Shown in pieces: positions 53,080 through 64,000 of a stretch of 64,000 bases of DNA; position 1 is the stretch's first letter; the number at the start of each line of letters is the position of its first letter. This stretch comes from Cyclina sinensis. Taxonomy: Eukaryota; Mollusca; Bivalvia; Venerida; Veneridae. The stretch is taken from assembly GCA_012932295.1 (NCBI GenBank), contig JAAONU010000011.1:42348352-42412351 (forward strand). The letters are read 5' to 3'. The notes under the pieces were generated by a model. The model was not told the DNA's origin and did not search any database. It saw nothing but the letters and a program-made list of their open reading frames with translations. Made by a program: the position numbers and the translations under genes.

Positions 53080-55200
53080 AAATATATATAGGCGCTTTAA
53101 AGAAAGCACACGTGATTGTGAAGTAGTAAAACTGAGTCGCTTGAGAATCTGTTTGTCAAAAGTTAGGGGCTAATAATAGCGTTCCTCGAAAAGACATGCT
53201 ACTTCTGATATTTTCTGGGACAAAAACTAGTTTGAGAGAATAGTTTCATCGCATTAAGCGCCAGAATGTACACATATGCAGCCACAAAGGCTTGAACGTG
53301 TGCCCTGGGGAAAACCTTTCAGACAACAATAACCCTTAAGGCTGTCATTAAGAAGACTTAATTGTTTACTTCAATTATATTGCCAGTCACTGGATCGTAA
53401 CAACGGGTCTCATAGAGGGCTATCTAGCAAATTGAATCAAGAAATTAAAAAAATATGATCTTATTCGAATGCTGAAACTTATGGTTCTTCTGTGTCAATT
53501 TTCTTAAATGTAGTTTACTACATTTATGTCAGTGGATGAACCATGGTATATAGATCTGGTCATCCAAGAACAAACGAGAATTTCTTAAAGGTCAATGTCA
53601 AAGTTGCTGTTAGAACAGTAGTTTCAGTCTGGACCTACCTAACGCTTTCCAACAGGCCGTTTCGCTGGCACATCGTTTTAATAATGATACCCGTCAGACA
53701 TTTTAATAAATATCGCTCTTGTTGTATTTGTATTTGTATGAGTTGTTGAAGTGCAGCAGTCAATCTTAATTCTATAGACAAGTCCCACAAAAAAAGAAGG
53801 TCCGTATAAAAAGAACAAAAATAACGAACATGTCCCTAGTCTGACTAGTAAAAAAAGAAGAAAATAAAAGAAAATAAAAGGAATTTTTATTTGGTTATTT
53901 TGACAAGTTATTTTAGCATTTTATTTCTCCCAATAAAATTTGTACCAGACTGATTCATTTCCAACTCGTAATAAAACGTCTAATGTCCTGTCCAAAAAGC
54001 CTTCATTTAAAAAGAAAGTCCAGCTACAATGACCGACTTCTCTACTGTAGTTTATACTTACCCCACTGCAAGTACTTCTGCGTCATAAAAATCCCGATAG
54101 TTATAAGTAATTTTGTAGCAGTTAAAGGAATGAGCTATAAGGTCTTTAAAGGAGCGGCTCAACCATGACATCTAGTAAACAATAAACAAAAACAAAAATT
54201 GGCAGATTCTTCTCATTAATGCTTACACAACCATGCACAGTGATCGCGTGCATAAGGTGTTCTTACGTTTTTGGCAGACGTAAGCAGTTCTCAAACAGTA
54301 TCGGATGTTATTGACTTCTGACCAGATGGCATTGTCATTCTGGTAAATTGTTACACGGAAGATTTATAAAAAACAAATGTTGAGCTTAATAGAAATATAG
54401 ACTCAAAGGTAGATAGGTTAACGCTTTATGCAATCGTTCACTACAGGTTGTTGGCACGGTACAAGAACTTGCAAAATCCTACGTGGTTGGGCTCAAAAAG
54501 ACGTCTGTTGACTAAAGACCTAAAATACCATAGGTCTTTGGTTTAACAAAAAAATCAGTACTTGCTTCACATTGCTTCTGCATTTTTTAACTCATTAGGT
54601 GAAACATGGGCAATGACGGATGAAGAGAAATTAACAGCTGGGCGTTATTCACTCTATCAATACAAACGGTCGCTCATTGGATATTTCTTATGAGCTGTAG
54701 CGTTGATGTCATATTTTCCTTTATTTATAGTCACGTGTCATAGGTCGGCCATTACTTTCATTTTGTTTTTGCAAGGTTTTTGCTCTAAAATTTTCATTTT
54801 TCTTTCCTTTTTCTGTTTACGATACTCCTTTTATTTTACAGCTATAATTTATATAAGTGGACAGTTTACCTCGCCATCGTTTCTAGAAACAATTTAGTAG
54901 ACTCCATGGTCCATCAGGAATCACCCACTTTCTATTACATAAAAGGTGTCAGGTCACAACAGAATCAATAATGGACACGTGCAAGCACAGCTGCCGTCGC
55001 ATTTGCAAGTAAAAATATCTGCAATACTCACATGTCTATGTCTATGACCATCCTGTCTACATTTCAGCGAAATTAAACATCAAACTGCAAATGTTTATGT
55101 CCAAAATAAGGTAAGATATATCCAGTAAATGTGAGAAATTTTGCGGGTAAAATTAGGTATGTCAATGTCTGATATCCAAGAAGTAGAATTCACTATGAGG
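53080..55200. other. Intergenic region between NCX and the death-effector-domain gene
   Basis: No supported gene. Short open frames on the plus strand lack family resemblance. It holds the promoter side of NCX and the 3' side of the other minus-strand gene. Confidence 0.5.
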
Positions 55201-55206
55201 CAAGTA

Positions 55207-55212
55207 TTTATT
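55207..55212 (-). terminator. Candidate poly(A) signal of the death-effector-domain gene
   Basis: The minus strand reads AATAAA about 310 nt after the stop codon, the first canonical hexamer I noticed downstream. Its use is inferred. Confidence 0.4.
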
Positions 55213-55522
55213 TTGCAAGTTGCAGTTTTTTTTTTCAAATCCTTTTACACCTAGTACATATGTCAAAAATATATAATACATCTTATACATCTTATACAAA
55301 ATACATCTTAGCTAGTGACACCATGACCATCACAGACAAAGCACTAATGAATACTTAGAATGGGTTATACAAAGCAAACAAAATGCAAAACACGCGAAGT
55401 CATCATGTTTTTCAAAGCAATCAAACCCAAAACCCACACACATTGCTTTCTTTGAAGTCGACTTCATTAAAGTATGAAAGGTTTGCATCTTAAAATCGAA
55501 TCTGGAAAACATTCACTTGACG

Positions 55523-56082
55523 TTATTTATAAACAACGAGTTCACTTAAGATTTCTTCAATTTCGCCCATCAGTTCATTTGTTTCTTTAAATATATTTTC
55601 TTTCATCCTCTTTGGATTCACCAGCGCAACACTCGCGGTTAAATTCTCTTCAACATGCTTACACTTATGTTCAGTTTGTGTCTTTTTGACAATATCATAG
55701 GTTTTCAGCGCCTTGTTTTGTTTATCAGGTACACCTTCCACTGCGTCCGTATTTACCGCCCATTCTAAAGCGTGTACGAACATCTTATCATCCGTGTCTT
55801 CTCCAAAATGTAACGGAAACGACCGAGTTCTAGGATGTCTTTTGATAGGTTGATCTCGGAAACGCGTTCTTACAACAGATTCACGAAGTGCTTTCTCCGT
55901 CAATATTTGCAGCTCGGCACCCATCGTTTCCAGTTTCAGCTGCTTCAACTCTGCATCTTCTCGAAGCTTCCTTACTTCGGCATCACGTTCTTCTAGACGC
56001 TTAGATTTTTCTCGCAGTTGTTGATAAACACTCAGGAAAGATGGATGTCCTTTTTCATGATATTTTTCGATAGCTGTAGTGC
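55523..56082 (-). CDS. Death-effector-domain protein, last exon (coiled coil and C-terminus)
   Basis: The acceptor TTTTTAATACAG (ending 56083) joins exon 4 in phase (G|GC), and the frame runs to a TAA stop at 55525-55523. It encodes about residues 460-645. The first 70 residues are strongly helical and charged, with heptad-like leucines (SVYQQLREKSKRLEERDAEV and onward), a coiled coil suited to oligomerisation. The rest is polar and Lys/Glu-rich with no recognised motif, and it ends in LSELVVYK. No catalytic domain follows the DED, so this is an adaptor-like protein and not a caspase. Confidence 0.85.
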
Positions 56083-56589
56083 CTGTATTAAAAAAAATTC
56101 AAGCGATATAATTAATTTTATCTCTTGCGTTAGACACGATAAAGGAGCCTCCTAATCATTCGCTAGAAATAGCTGAAGACAACGCATTGTCGTTATATAA
56201 TCTCAATTCCGTCAACGACGACACTCTAAGATCAAACTTAGAGAACAATGTTACAAATCAGTTACAAAACTTCGATTGCAGTAAAAAACGGTAGATACCA
56301 AGAGTAAACATATCATTTAGGTTAGGATGCAGGTTAGTCTATGCATTTTCTGTTTACTCTTTTTAGATCTTAACCTTCTACGATTTTTTTTATATATTTT
56401 GTTTGCGTTTCAGACCTTTTCCCAACGGTTTGTATTTATCTTGTTTCCATGCGTTACATTATTTGTTATAGATCATAGAGGCTCACGTGAAAATTCAGAT
56501 GGATTATTTTTTGTATGCCTAAACACTTTAATGAAATAACAAGTTTAAAACTTTTGAAACTATGGAACTCATAGGTCTGCAGTATTCAC

Positions 56590-56877
56590 CTGTAGTACTG
56601 TATGTCTTGCCATATATCTGTATAGCATCTACTTTAACGAGACTAAGCTCCGCCAGTCCTTCCCTCGCCATCTCGGACATCTCCTGCACGTATCTCTCAA
56701 GCAGCATCAGGGTCACAACAACCTTCTGACCGGGTTCGATCCCAACAATATACACATAATGAGCTGGCATGAATACCACACTTGCTACTTTGAACCGTAC
56801 CAGTTCCAAGTCCTCTCTAGTTAGTCGAGTGAAGTCACGGCCGCCGATGAAACAACGGACTTTCGCGAATCCTTTTG
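56590..56877 (-). CDS. Death-effector-domain protein, exon 4 (unnamed compact domain)
   Basis: This 288-nt exon has acceptor TTATTTCAG (ending 56878) and donor GTGAAT (from 56589), and encodes about residues 364-459. It is the most evenly hydrophobic part of the protein: alternating strand-like stretches (VRFKVASVVFMP, HYVYIVGIEPGQ, VVVTLMLLERYV) and then an alpha-helical, Glu-rich tail (about 424-440) ending in VDAIQIYGKTYST. It is higher in GC than its introns, as expected for coding DNA. I cannot name the domain. The 'EPGQ-VVVT-ML' core resembles segments that follow death-fold domains in some invertebrate proteins, but that is an impression and not a database match. Confidence 0.82.
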
Positions 56878-57260
56878 CTGAAATAAATTATGATGGAAAC
56901 GAGAATTAGCTCTTTTAAAAGGTAATCCGACAAAGTCTATTCGGGTCATATCTGTAACTTATCTTTTGAACTTGCGTTTTCTTGTGCGACATGGTTGGCA
57001 CAAGGTTTGGTTGGTAAAGTAAAAATATTCTTCTTCCTTTTAAGCAGCAGGTATAAACCTTAGTCAAAAGATAGAATAGTCATGTTTTAAGCAGAATAAA
57101 GGTTAACCTTAATAAAGAACTTCGAAATGTCTAAGTACGTTTCACCTTTTTACAGTACAGAAATATAGGCTTCTTTTAATGGATTTTAGGAAAAGTTTTT
57201 AAAAAATCATATACACGTATATTTCTTTGGGCAATATAAGTTAAAATATAGGAAATAAAC

Positions 57261-57479
57261 TTTGCAAACTAGGAATATCCTTATCCTGGTAGAAGTACAC
57301 GATATCATGATGATGTCTCATGTATTGAACCGCTTTGGCGTACAAGTCTGTGTCATCTAGACGAATGATAAGGCCCTGCAGGTGATACAGATTATCCCTG
57401 CTGATAATCCTATGCCTCTGTAATATCTCCATCAGCTCAGCAGGTGGAATGAGGCCCGTCATTTCAAGAATACCACTTC
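57261..57479 (-). CDS. Death-effector-domain protein, exon 3 (rest of the DED)
   Basis: The acceptor CTTCCTTCTAG (ending 57480) gives an in-phase join to exon 2 (G|GA). It encodes about residues 291-363. ELMEILQRHRIISRDNLYHL and the following LIIRLDDTDLY align well with the DED pattern in which a helix ending in 'LL..R..IS..NL..L' leads to R-x-D-L. In this protein the R-x-D-L site reads D-T-D-L, so the conserved arginine is replaced. The exact 3' end is uncertain: GT donors at 57260 and 57269 both leave one base and both fit the next exon, and neither is strong. The domain starts in exon 2, so the DED is interrupted by an 826-bp intron. Confidence 0.8.
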
Positions 57480-58305
57480 CTAGAAGGAAGCAAAATAATT
57501 CAACTACATGTATTGCAACATTGTTCGGCTGTTTACAAATTCTAGATTGTTATACACTTAGTATTTGTACTACACACGAAAACGTATACACATGTATTCA
57601 TAACACATAAGTTTCATATTTCTTTCGACAAAACGTGATCACCTAGTGCTAGTAATTTCATAAATTATACCGTTGTGACTAAAAAATATTGTGAGCTTTC
57701 TTGAAACTCTTGAAGAAGTTTAACATAGCATACTGGGTGAAACATAGCCTAAAATAAAAGCACAATTTACGCTAATATTCACTTTTACCTTAAATCGTGC
57801 AACCATACTCAAAGCTTTGATACTGATGCAGCGCCATGACATTTATGTGTTTCATCTATTTTCCTTACATAAAACAATCATGGATGAAATGAAAATACTG
57901 GTTGCGGTCATAATTCCGGGCGGGGCATTCTCATTCGTCCATCCTTTCATTTTATTATTCCGTCACACATATAGCTAAAAGTTATTTCGGACATCAAAGA
58001 TGTGTTACAAAAAGACCATCTAGAACTATTATTTTTTTTTGCTTTTATCTGCAGTTTATCATCTTAAAGAACAAAAAAACCTATTTAGAAATTGGCAGAA
58101 CGTTTATGTATACACGTACTTTTTATGGCGATTTTAAAAAGTATATTATATTATAAGGAAAAAAGTACTATGACAACAGTTTCTGCTATCATCGTGCAAA
58201 TAAAAAACTTCTTTAAAAAGGGATGATTTATCAGAGAATGATACGGCAGATAAAGATGTTTAAAAAGTGCCCGGAATTACGACCACTACCATTTTATGGT
58301 CTAAC

Positions 58306-59169
58306 CTGCGAACATCGAAAGTATTTCATCCAAGTCACAACTCTGCAAATGATAAACAACTTCATCAATCAGTTTGCTTAAATCAGGATCCTTTGGCTCA
58401 TCGGCATCGCCAGAAGTTTCTTTTGTGTGAACATTTTTACCAGCAGTAACTCGTTTACTCTTTGCATCTGTATCTTTCATTGTTACCGTTCTTGAATCGT
58501 AAAGCGCCACCTGTCTTTTATTTTCTGTATCTTTTCTTGCCGGCTCATTAAAACTTCTATCAACCTGATAACACATTGCCAGCTTTTTCTTTACTGCTTC
58601 TGTTGTTTTGTCGCCATCTTCTGAGTTAACGGGTGTTTTGAAACCGTCTGCATTTTCGTCTGTTATATCTTCAGTTATCTTCATTTCTCTTTCATTGGCA
58701 GATACAATATCGTGAATCAATCTCCCGCTACATTTCGTCGCTTCATCTAGGCCATCGTCTGCTAGCTTTGCGTATCTTATCAGCGTTGATTCGTCCGTAT
58801 GCGTTTCATAAAACATGGCCGCCTCATCTTGGCCCTCTTCTACTGCCGATACGAAGTCGTAATTTTGTTGTTCCGATTCATCAATGAAGACATTTTCATA
58901 ATGCCTTCGTCTCGAAGATTCATTCGAAAGGCCAGTGCTTTGATGGGAGTCATTGTCAAAACTTCCGCTAAGTCTAAGGTTACTGACTTCCCTCTCACTT
59001 GATGTAAGCTTAGCACTTTCTATAAGCTGACTTTCGTTAAATATCACATGGTCATCATGGCGGCTGTTTGTGAAACTAGGACCAGAAATAACACCGACTT
59101 GACTGATATATTTTGCGTTTACATACAGCGGATTCACCGAAGTGTATTGCTCTTTTGTTCTTGAACTAG
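58306..59169 (-). CDS. Death-effector-domain protein, exon 2 (disordered N-terminus and first DED helices)
   Basis: This is the main exon of a predicted 645-residue intracellular protein (exons 59605-59599, 59169-58306, 57479-57261, 56877-56590, 56082-55523; all phases agree). The acceptor is TGTTTAG (ending 59170) and the donor is GTTAGA (from 58305). It encodes about residues 3-290. Most of it is polar, acidic and rich in Ser, Glu and Asp, with no membrane segment, so it is probably disordered. The last 25 residues, LIDEVVYHLQSCDLDEILSM and flanks, form the first two helices of a death effector domain completed by the next exon. Such proteins are adaptors in caspase or NF-kB signalling. The function here is inferred from the domain; I do not recognise the orthologue. 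Confidence 0.85.
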
Positions 59170-59367
59170 CTAAACATTTAGAAAAAAAATATGCCTATAT
59201 CAGTAAATTTGTTTTAGAAAAATATCTCTTTACTGCTGTGCTCAAAACGTACATGACGTCTTCGTATTCAAAATGACAGAGACGCATTACATTAAAAACA
59301 AACGTGAATATTCAGAAAGTATGTATGTCTAAAGTAGCAGAGAAATATAAAAGCAATGAAAATATAC

Positions 59368-59374
59368 CTTCCAT
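59368..59374 (-). CDS. Alternative first coding exon of the death-effector-domain gene
   Basis: Seven coding bases, ATGGAAG, sit before donor GTATAT (from 59367), about 200 bp upstream of the main exon. It hands over the same phase as the other candidate, so the protein would begin MEASSRTKEQ. No clear acceptor precedes it, so it would have to be a separate transcription start rather than an internal exon. The donor is weaker than that at 59598. Confidence 0.35.
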
Positions 59375-59598
59375 AATAGTTATAAATTTGATGTTTCACT
59401 TGAATAGCACATAAATTCTACTCTATTCAAGAGTAAAACATTTTCCACAATGAATACATTGTTGCAAATTATACGGAAATTTTTGCAAAATATACAAACC
59501 TTACTGAACACAAGTTTAATCATGATATGTGCATTTTTTTTTTTCTATTTTGTCATTTAAGTATAATATAGGCTACGTAATGAACGCCAGTCACTTAC

Positions 59599-59605
59599 CA
59601 CTCAT
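59599..59605 (-). CDS. First coding exon (preferred) of the death-effector-domain gene
   Basis: Seven coding bases, ATGAGTG, are followed by a perfect donor GTAAGTGA (from 59598). The leftover G joins CT at the next exon (from 59169) to give Ala, so the protein would begin MSASSRTKEQ. The 5'UTR upstream on the minus strand contains a TTTATAC box and a GGAATTTC sequence one step from an NF-kB site, which may be fortuitous. It is preferred over the start at 59374 because the donor matches the consensus much better. Confidence 0.5.
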
Positions 59606-59609
59606 GTTT

Positions 59610-62379
59610 AATTCCTACATTGTATAAACACTTTTTGGACAGAAATTCCTCATAACAGAAGTTCAAAAACTGATCAAAGCATGCATCAGACGTAAAATAC
59701 AATAATGAAATAAACTTTAAACCGTTTATAATTTTCCGCTTTCACTCTTTACAGCATACAACCAATTTCTTTATATGTCCTACCTATGAACATGTTAATA
59801 TCTCGTTTGGGCACTTTCATTGTTACCTACGCAGTATTGGATATCAAATTTGTACATTGCCTAAAAAGACAATGGACAATAATATTTAAACGTAACATTA
59901 TCGTATGTTCCATTTAAAAACTTACATAAAAAACATTTTCATTGAAAACTGAAATCTAAACCTAGGTGTTACAGAAAAAAAGTAAATGCATTGTTTAAAA
60001 GTTTACAATGTAAAATTAATGAAAATAGCGTAGAATTTTACCCTCACCCCTTTTTCCACCATTTTCTCAAGGATTGCATTGGACTAATTCCTCATTTGTT
60101 TTGTACTGCTTCAGAAACGGTATTGCGAATTTTGCATTGCTCTGGCGGGGTGAAATTTTGGTTAAGTTTTGTCAAAAGCAAATTTGCGGTTTAGTGGGAC
60201 AATACATTTGACTGTCAATATGTTCCCTTATGCCTAATAGAGACAATAACGTCTAGTCAATTTTCATCTTAAGAAAGATTTCTTAAATGTTTGCTGAATT
60301 TGCGTTTACAGTTGAACCTTTGACTGTACTCAAAAGGTTACTTATTGCACTGAAAGCGACAGTGTACAAAACGAATTTTTAGGAAAAAAAGTAAGGACTT
60401 TTGCTCCCCTGCTTTACACAGTTAATAATTGGAGTTAGGGGTCTTCATCCATGCCCACTCTGCTGGTCTGTGGGTTAGCTCATTGTGCAGTCAGTGTATG
60501 TGCTGTAGCCAAACAAGCTTCATCAACTTTGAACATTTTCTAACCTGTGTTGACGGTTACAGATACGGATTATTGAGTAAATATTGTTCTCACATAAACT
60601 CTCACCGTAAAAATAAAGCAACTGGTGAACATTCTCCGTCTCAGTCGGAAAATAAGCCCGGAAGTAAGATCTTACCCTTGACCTTGAGACACATGGCGGT
60701 ATTATAGAGAGAAAGAAAACAGCGGAAAACGCTTGTGTCAAGGCCACTAAAATCCATCAATAAATTATTTACACTTTTGAACCAGACACGTAAAATATTT
60801 CTCAGAAAATGTGGTTTAGTGTATCAATAATGATCTGCCTCTTGCTCAAGTTCTAGGAATTGCAGCAAGTTTTTCTTTCTGTTTTGTGTGTGTGTAAAAT
60901 TGGCTGCCGTGTATGGCCTTTGAATCCTAATCTTACTTAGATCAGAGACACTATATACCTATTATATGTCTCTGCTTACATCAAGTAAAAATGGAGTTAA
61001 GCATAAAACATTTCTGTCTTTCATTCAGATTTTTTTTCTTCTCGAAAAGAATTGGTTTATGACAACGAACACGCACTATAAGGTCACAAGAGAATTTCTT
61101 TAAAGGAATCTTGCCAAACGAAACCCAATGATTCATTATTATTTAACCTTACAAAAAATCGTTCTTCCAATAAAATGAGTTCATTGAGTTCCAAGCCACC
61201 TTACGCCTGTCCGTTCGTTCGTTTACACTAGTGGGAAAACTAACTATTTTCGTGAAGTCGGGGCTAGTTTGTTGTGTTTCCCGTGACTGGTTTCTGCTGG
61301 TTTAGGGCGGTTTGAAGGGCAACGGTGAATTTTGAATCGGTTAAGGTATCAAGGGCAACACTGGTTTCTTTGAAAAGAAAAGAAAATAATTTACAAATAA
61401 TAAGCTTTTATTTTTTTACGATAGCAGGCCAAATATTCCATTTGTAAATAAATCTTGTATATAAATAAATATAAATATAAAAAATAACCAAGAACAAACA
61501 ACTGACGAAACTGAAAACGTTTCCAGATTAAAAGACACTAGACAAAAATTCAAATTACAATGTGTTCCTCTATAACATAAATCTACAATCCTTTTTTTCT
61601 GTTTATGTTGTGCACGGAACTATACAATTCGTGTATCTTGCATACTTTCGTGTAGTGTATAGGATCCTTTGAATAAAACAATGATATGATGTCTAAACCC
61701 CTATTCAGCATAACTCTTTCCCTTAGCCACTGACAACTTATTTCTTCCATCCCTTAAAGCATTATCCCAAACAAGCATTTACTTCGTCTGGTAAAATAAT
61801 CTTTACAAGAAAATCAGACGAGTTTTATCTATCTATCTATCAGAAGTTGCTGCGCTTTCATTTAGCCCAAAATTTCTTTTTCTCAGTACAAACAATTACA
61901 AAATGTCTCCCCCATTTCCATATTTTACACCAAAAACATTCGAATGTGCTATCCCATCCAAATATAATTTGCAATGTAAATATTAGAAATGCATTGGTGC
62001 AGACATTTATGCAAGGAGATATATTGACACTGGTGTAGCAGTCATTTCTGATGTTTCATCTCCTGTTTTTGTGTTTGTGTGGAAAGTTTCAGAAGACAAA
62101 GCATTATGTCAATATGACAAACATATGACGGTTTCGTAAATGTTTTTCCTGAAGAACTGAATTACAGAACTGGAGGACGTCAGCATTATTTTCTTCCACT
62201 TAACAATAAAAGTCTAGTCAATACAATCTTTTTACACTGAATATCTAAACTCATTCTTAGCTCAACAACTGCAAAAATATTACTGCTAAAATAAAATCAT
62301 GTGGCCTTTTTTCTGGATGTAAAAATATCAAGACAAAAAAGCATCCAGTTTAAGATTTTAAAAATGTTTTTAATACCCC
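59610..62379. other. Region upstream of the death-effector-domain gene
   Basis: No supported coding region. The first few hundred bases should hold that gene's promoter. A slightly GC-richer patch with CG dinucleotides is at 61190-61330. Plus-strand frames near 60430-60707 have no recognisable domain. Confidence 0.45.
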
Positions 62380-62524
62380 TGCACTTAAGATGTGACTGAG
62401 ACCCTTAACAGAAATATGTGAAAGACATTACACCTCTTACTGAGACCTGTAACAGATATATTTGAAAAAATATTAAACCACCCGTATTAAGGAAATAATC
62501 TGAACCAATAACATATATGTAAAA

Positions 62525-62777
62525 CATGCTTAACTACCTGTACTTAGGATGTAACAGAGACACTGAACAGATATATATGTGAAACATGTAAAACTACCTG
62601 TACTTAGGATGTAACAGAGACACTGAACAGATATATATGTGAAACATGTAAAACTACCTGTACTTAGGATGTAACAGAGACACTGAACAGATATATATGT
62701 GAAACATGTAAAACTACCTGTACTTAGGATGTAACAGAGACACTGAACAGATATATATGTGAAACATGTAAAACTAC
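62525..62777. repeat. 60-bp minisatellite
   Basis: About four near-identical 60-bp units contain ACTACCTGTACTTAGGATGT, AACAGAGACACTGAACAG and ATATATATGTGAAACATGT. Diverged copies extend the array to about 62380 and 63060. The period is a multiple of three, so a minus-strand frame stays open as a 20-residue repeat without being a gene. Confidence 0.95.
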
Positions 62778-63837
62778 CTTTACTATTGACAAATTCAGAC
62801 CCAAAACACATATACATGTATGTGAAACACATCAAACCACCTCATCCAAGAATATAACTAGGACCCGTAACAGATATATGTGAAACACATTAATCTACTT
62901 GTACTACTGATGTCATTCAGACCCATAACATATATATGTCAAACACATCAAACCACCTATACTTTGTAGTTTGTATCTAACTGAAACCCAACACCTATGT
63001 GAAACATATCGAACCACCTGTATGAGACCTATAACAGATACCAGTCAAGGTCTCAGTTACTGATATTTCATATGTGTTATATCTGCAGGAAATTTCAGCT
63101 TAACAAAAATCATTCTGTTCTACCTCCATCTAGGAAATATTTTGTTTGTCTCTAAAAACAGAATTAGCACATGATTGGAGCCAAGCAAATGCGATCACTA
63201 ACATGACAGGGTCTTAAGTTAATTTTGGACACTAAAATCTGGTGATTTTTATTTCTTTTACCTGAAGTTACCTGTAGTAAATCTTTTATAACATCAGAAA
63301 AATAAAATTTATGGTACTTTGTAACAATACAGTAAATCGAATAACATTAAATCAATGAATGCATACTAAGACTTGGCACACAGGATCTAGATGTTATTTT
63401 TTTATAAACAAATAATTTTTGGGGGGTGATAAACAAATTATTTTTCTGGGGTGAAGACCTTATGTTTTAGCCAGCTGCTGTTGGCAGTCATGTCAGAATC
63501 GTATGTCTGAGTATGTGACAAAATATGAATGACAACAGCTAAAAATTTAGCTGAAATAAAGGTTCTCTAATTAAAAAATCCTTGACTAGTATATGTGAAA
63601 TACATTCAACCAACTTCCATAATCTGTGACAAAGAGTAAATAGATTAATGGTATCTGGCTATATAAAATGAGTCTTTCAAATTGTGATTTTAATGATTGG
63701 TAATGAATCTCATCCACATAAAAATGATGTAAATTTGACCATTGATAAAAACTCTGTCGCTCTAAGTTTTAGCCAAAATATCAACAGGAACTTTTACAAA
63801 AAGAGAGTACCTGAAATACTTACCCAGTAAAAAAGAC

Positions 63838-63881
63838 CGCCCCCCCCCCCAAAAAAAAAAACAAAAAAAAAAAAAAAAACA
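63838..63881. repeat. Homopolymer tract C then A
   Basis: A run of about twelve C is followed by about thirty A with two interruptions. It is low-complexity and prone to sequencing error. Confidence 0.9.
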
Positions 63882-64000
63882 AGGTGGTCACTATTCAAGA
63901 GAAATATTGACTGATGTTGCCAATAAATCTTCATACATAAACATTTTTGCAAATGAAATGAAATCAATATGCTAAATAATATTAATCTGTGTAACATAAT

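Noticed and set aside
60429..60707. 92-codon plus-strand frame
   Set aside because: No domain, no splice context and no match to a family I know.
62530..62835. 101-residue minus-strand frame with a 20-residue repeat
   Set aside because: It is produced by the 60-bp minisatellite, whose period is a multiple of three; there is no other gene signal.

Overview
The window is animal nuclear DNA: AT-rich, mostly non-coding, with short coding exons bounded by GT-AG introns. It is packed with tandem arrays, foldbacks and SINE-like, hAT-like and other mobile-element remnants. The protein sequences, the repeat style (tandem arrays ending in a GCTCACC...GGTGAGC hairpin, arrays built on TGACCTTGACC) and a death-effector-domain gene with no vertebrate-like layout suggest a bivalve mollusc. 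That placement is inference; no species can be named. No bacterial-type operons, CRISPR arrays or viral genes were seen.

Two genes can be supported, both on the minus strand. The first is a Na+/Ca2+ exchanger (NCX/SLC8 family) that covers at least positions 50742 down to 11996 and probably runs off the left edge. Its large exon 49031-50742 holds the start codon, the signal peptide, the first membrane half, the regulatory loop, Ca2+-binding domain 1 and most of domain 2. A 33-kb intron follows, then a 101-nt exon of the type that is mutually exclusive in NCX genes (15595-15695), a 21-nt microexon (11996-12016) and a weaker candidate microexon (10845-10865). The C-terminal membrane half was not found and should lie left of base 1. 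A promoter and a noncoding first exon are probable near 51.3 kb.

The second gene runs from 59605 to 55523. I assembled five exons whose phases all agree, giving a predicted protein of about 645 residues: an acidic disordered N-terminal half, a death effector domain split across two exons, a compact domain I cannot name, and a coiled-coil C-terminus. It looks like an intracellular death-fold adaptor, probably of innate immunity or apoptosis. Two different tiny coding first exons can start it.

The NCX introns carry most of the repeats: a 147-bp array (2.8-3.8 kb), a roughly 135-bp array (4.2-4.8 kb), a 43-bp minisatellite (5.7-7.6 kb), a foldback of about 370 bp (17.4-17.8 kb), a TC/TA microsatellite (18.6 kb), a region dense in TTCTTGAA motifs (18.8-20.25 kb), a 1.9-kb array of about 164-bp units ending in a conserved hairpin (39.8-41.6 kb), two hAT-like MITEs with 6-bp target duplications (2.1-2.7 and 44.6-44.9 kb) and tRNA-derived SINE pieces. 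Between the two genes lies a decayed LINE reverse-transcriptase fragment (52.4-52.8 kb). Right of the second gene the only clear structure is a 60-bp minisatellite (62.5-62.8 kb).
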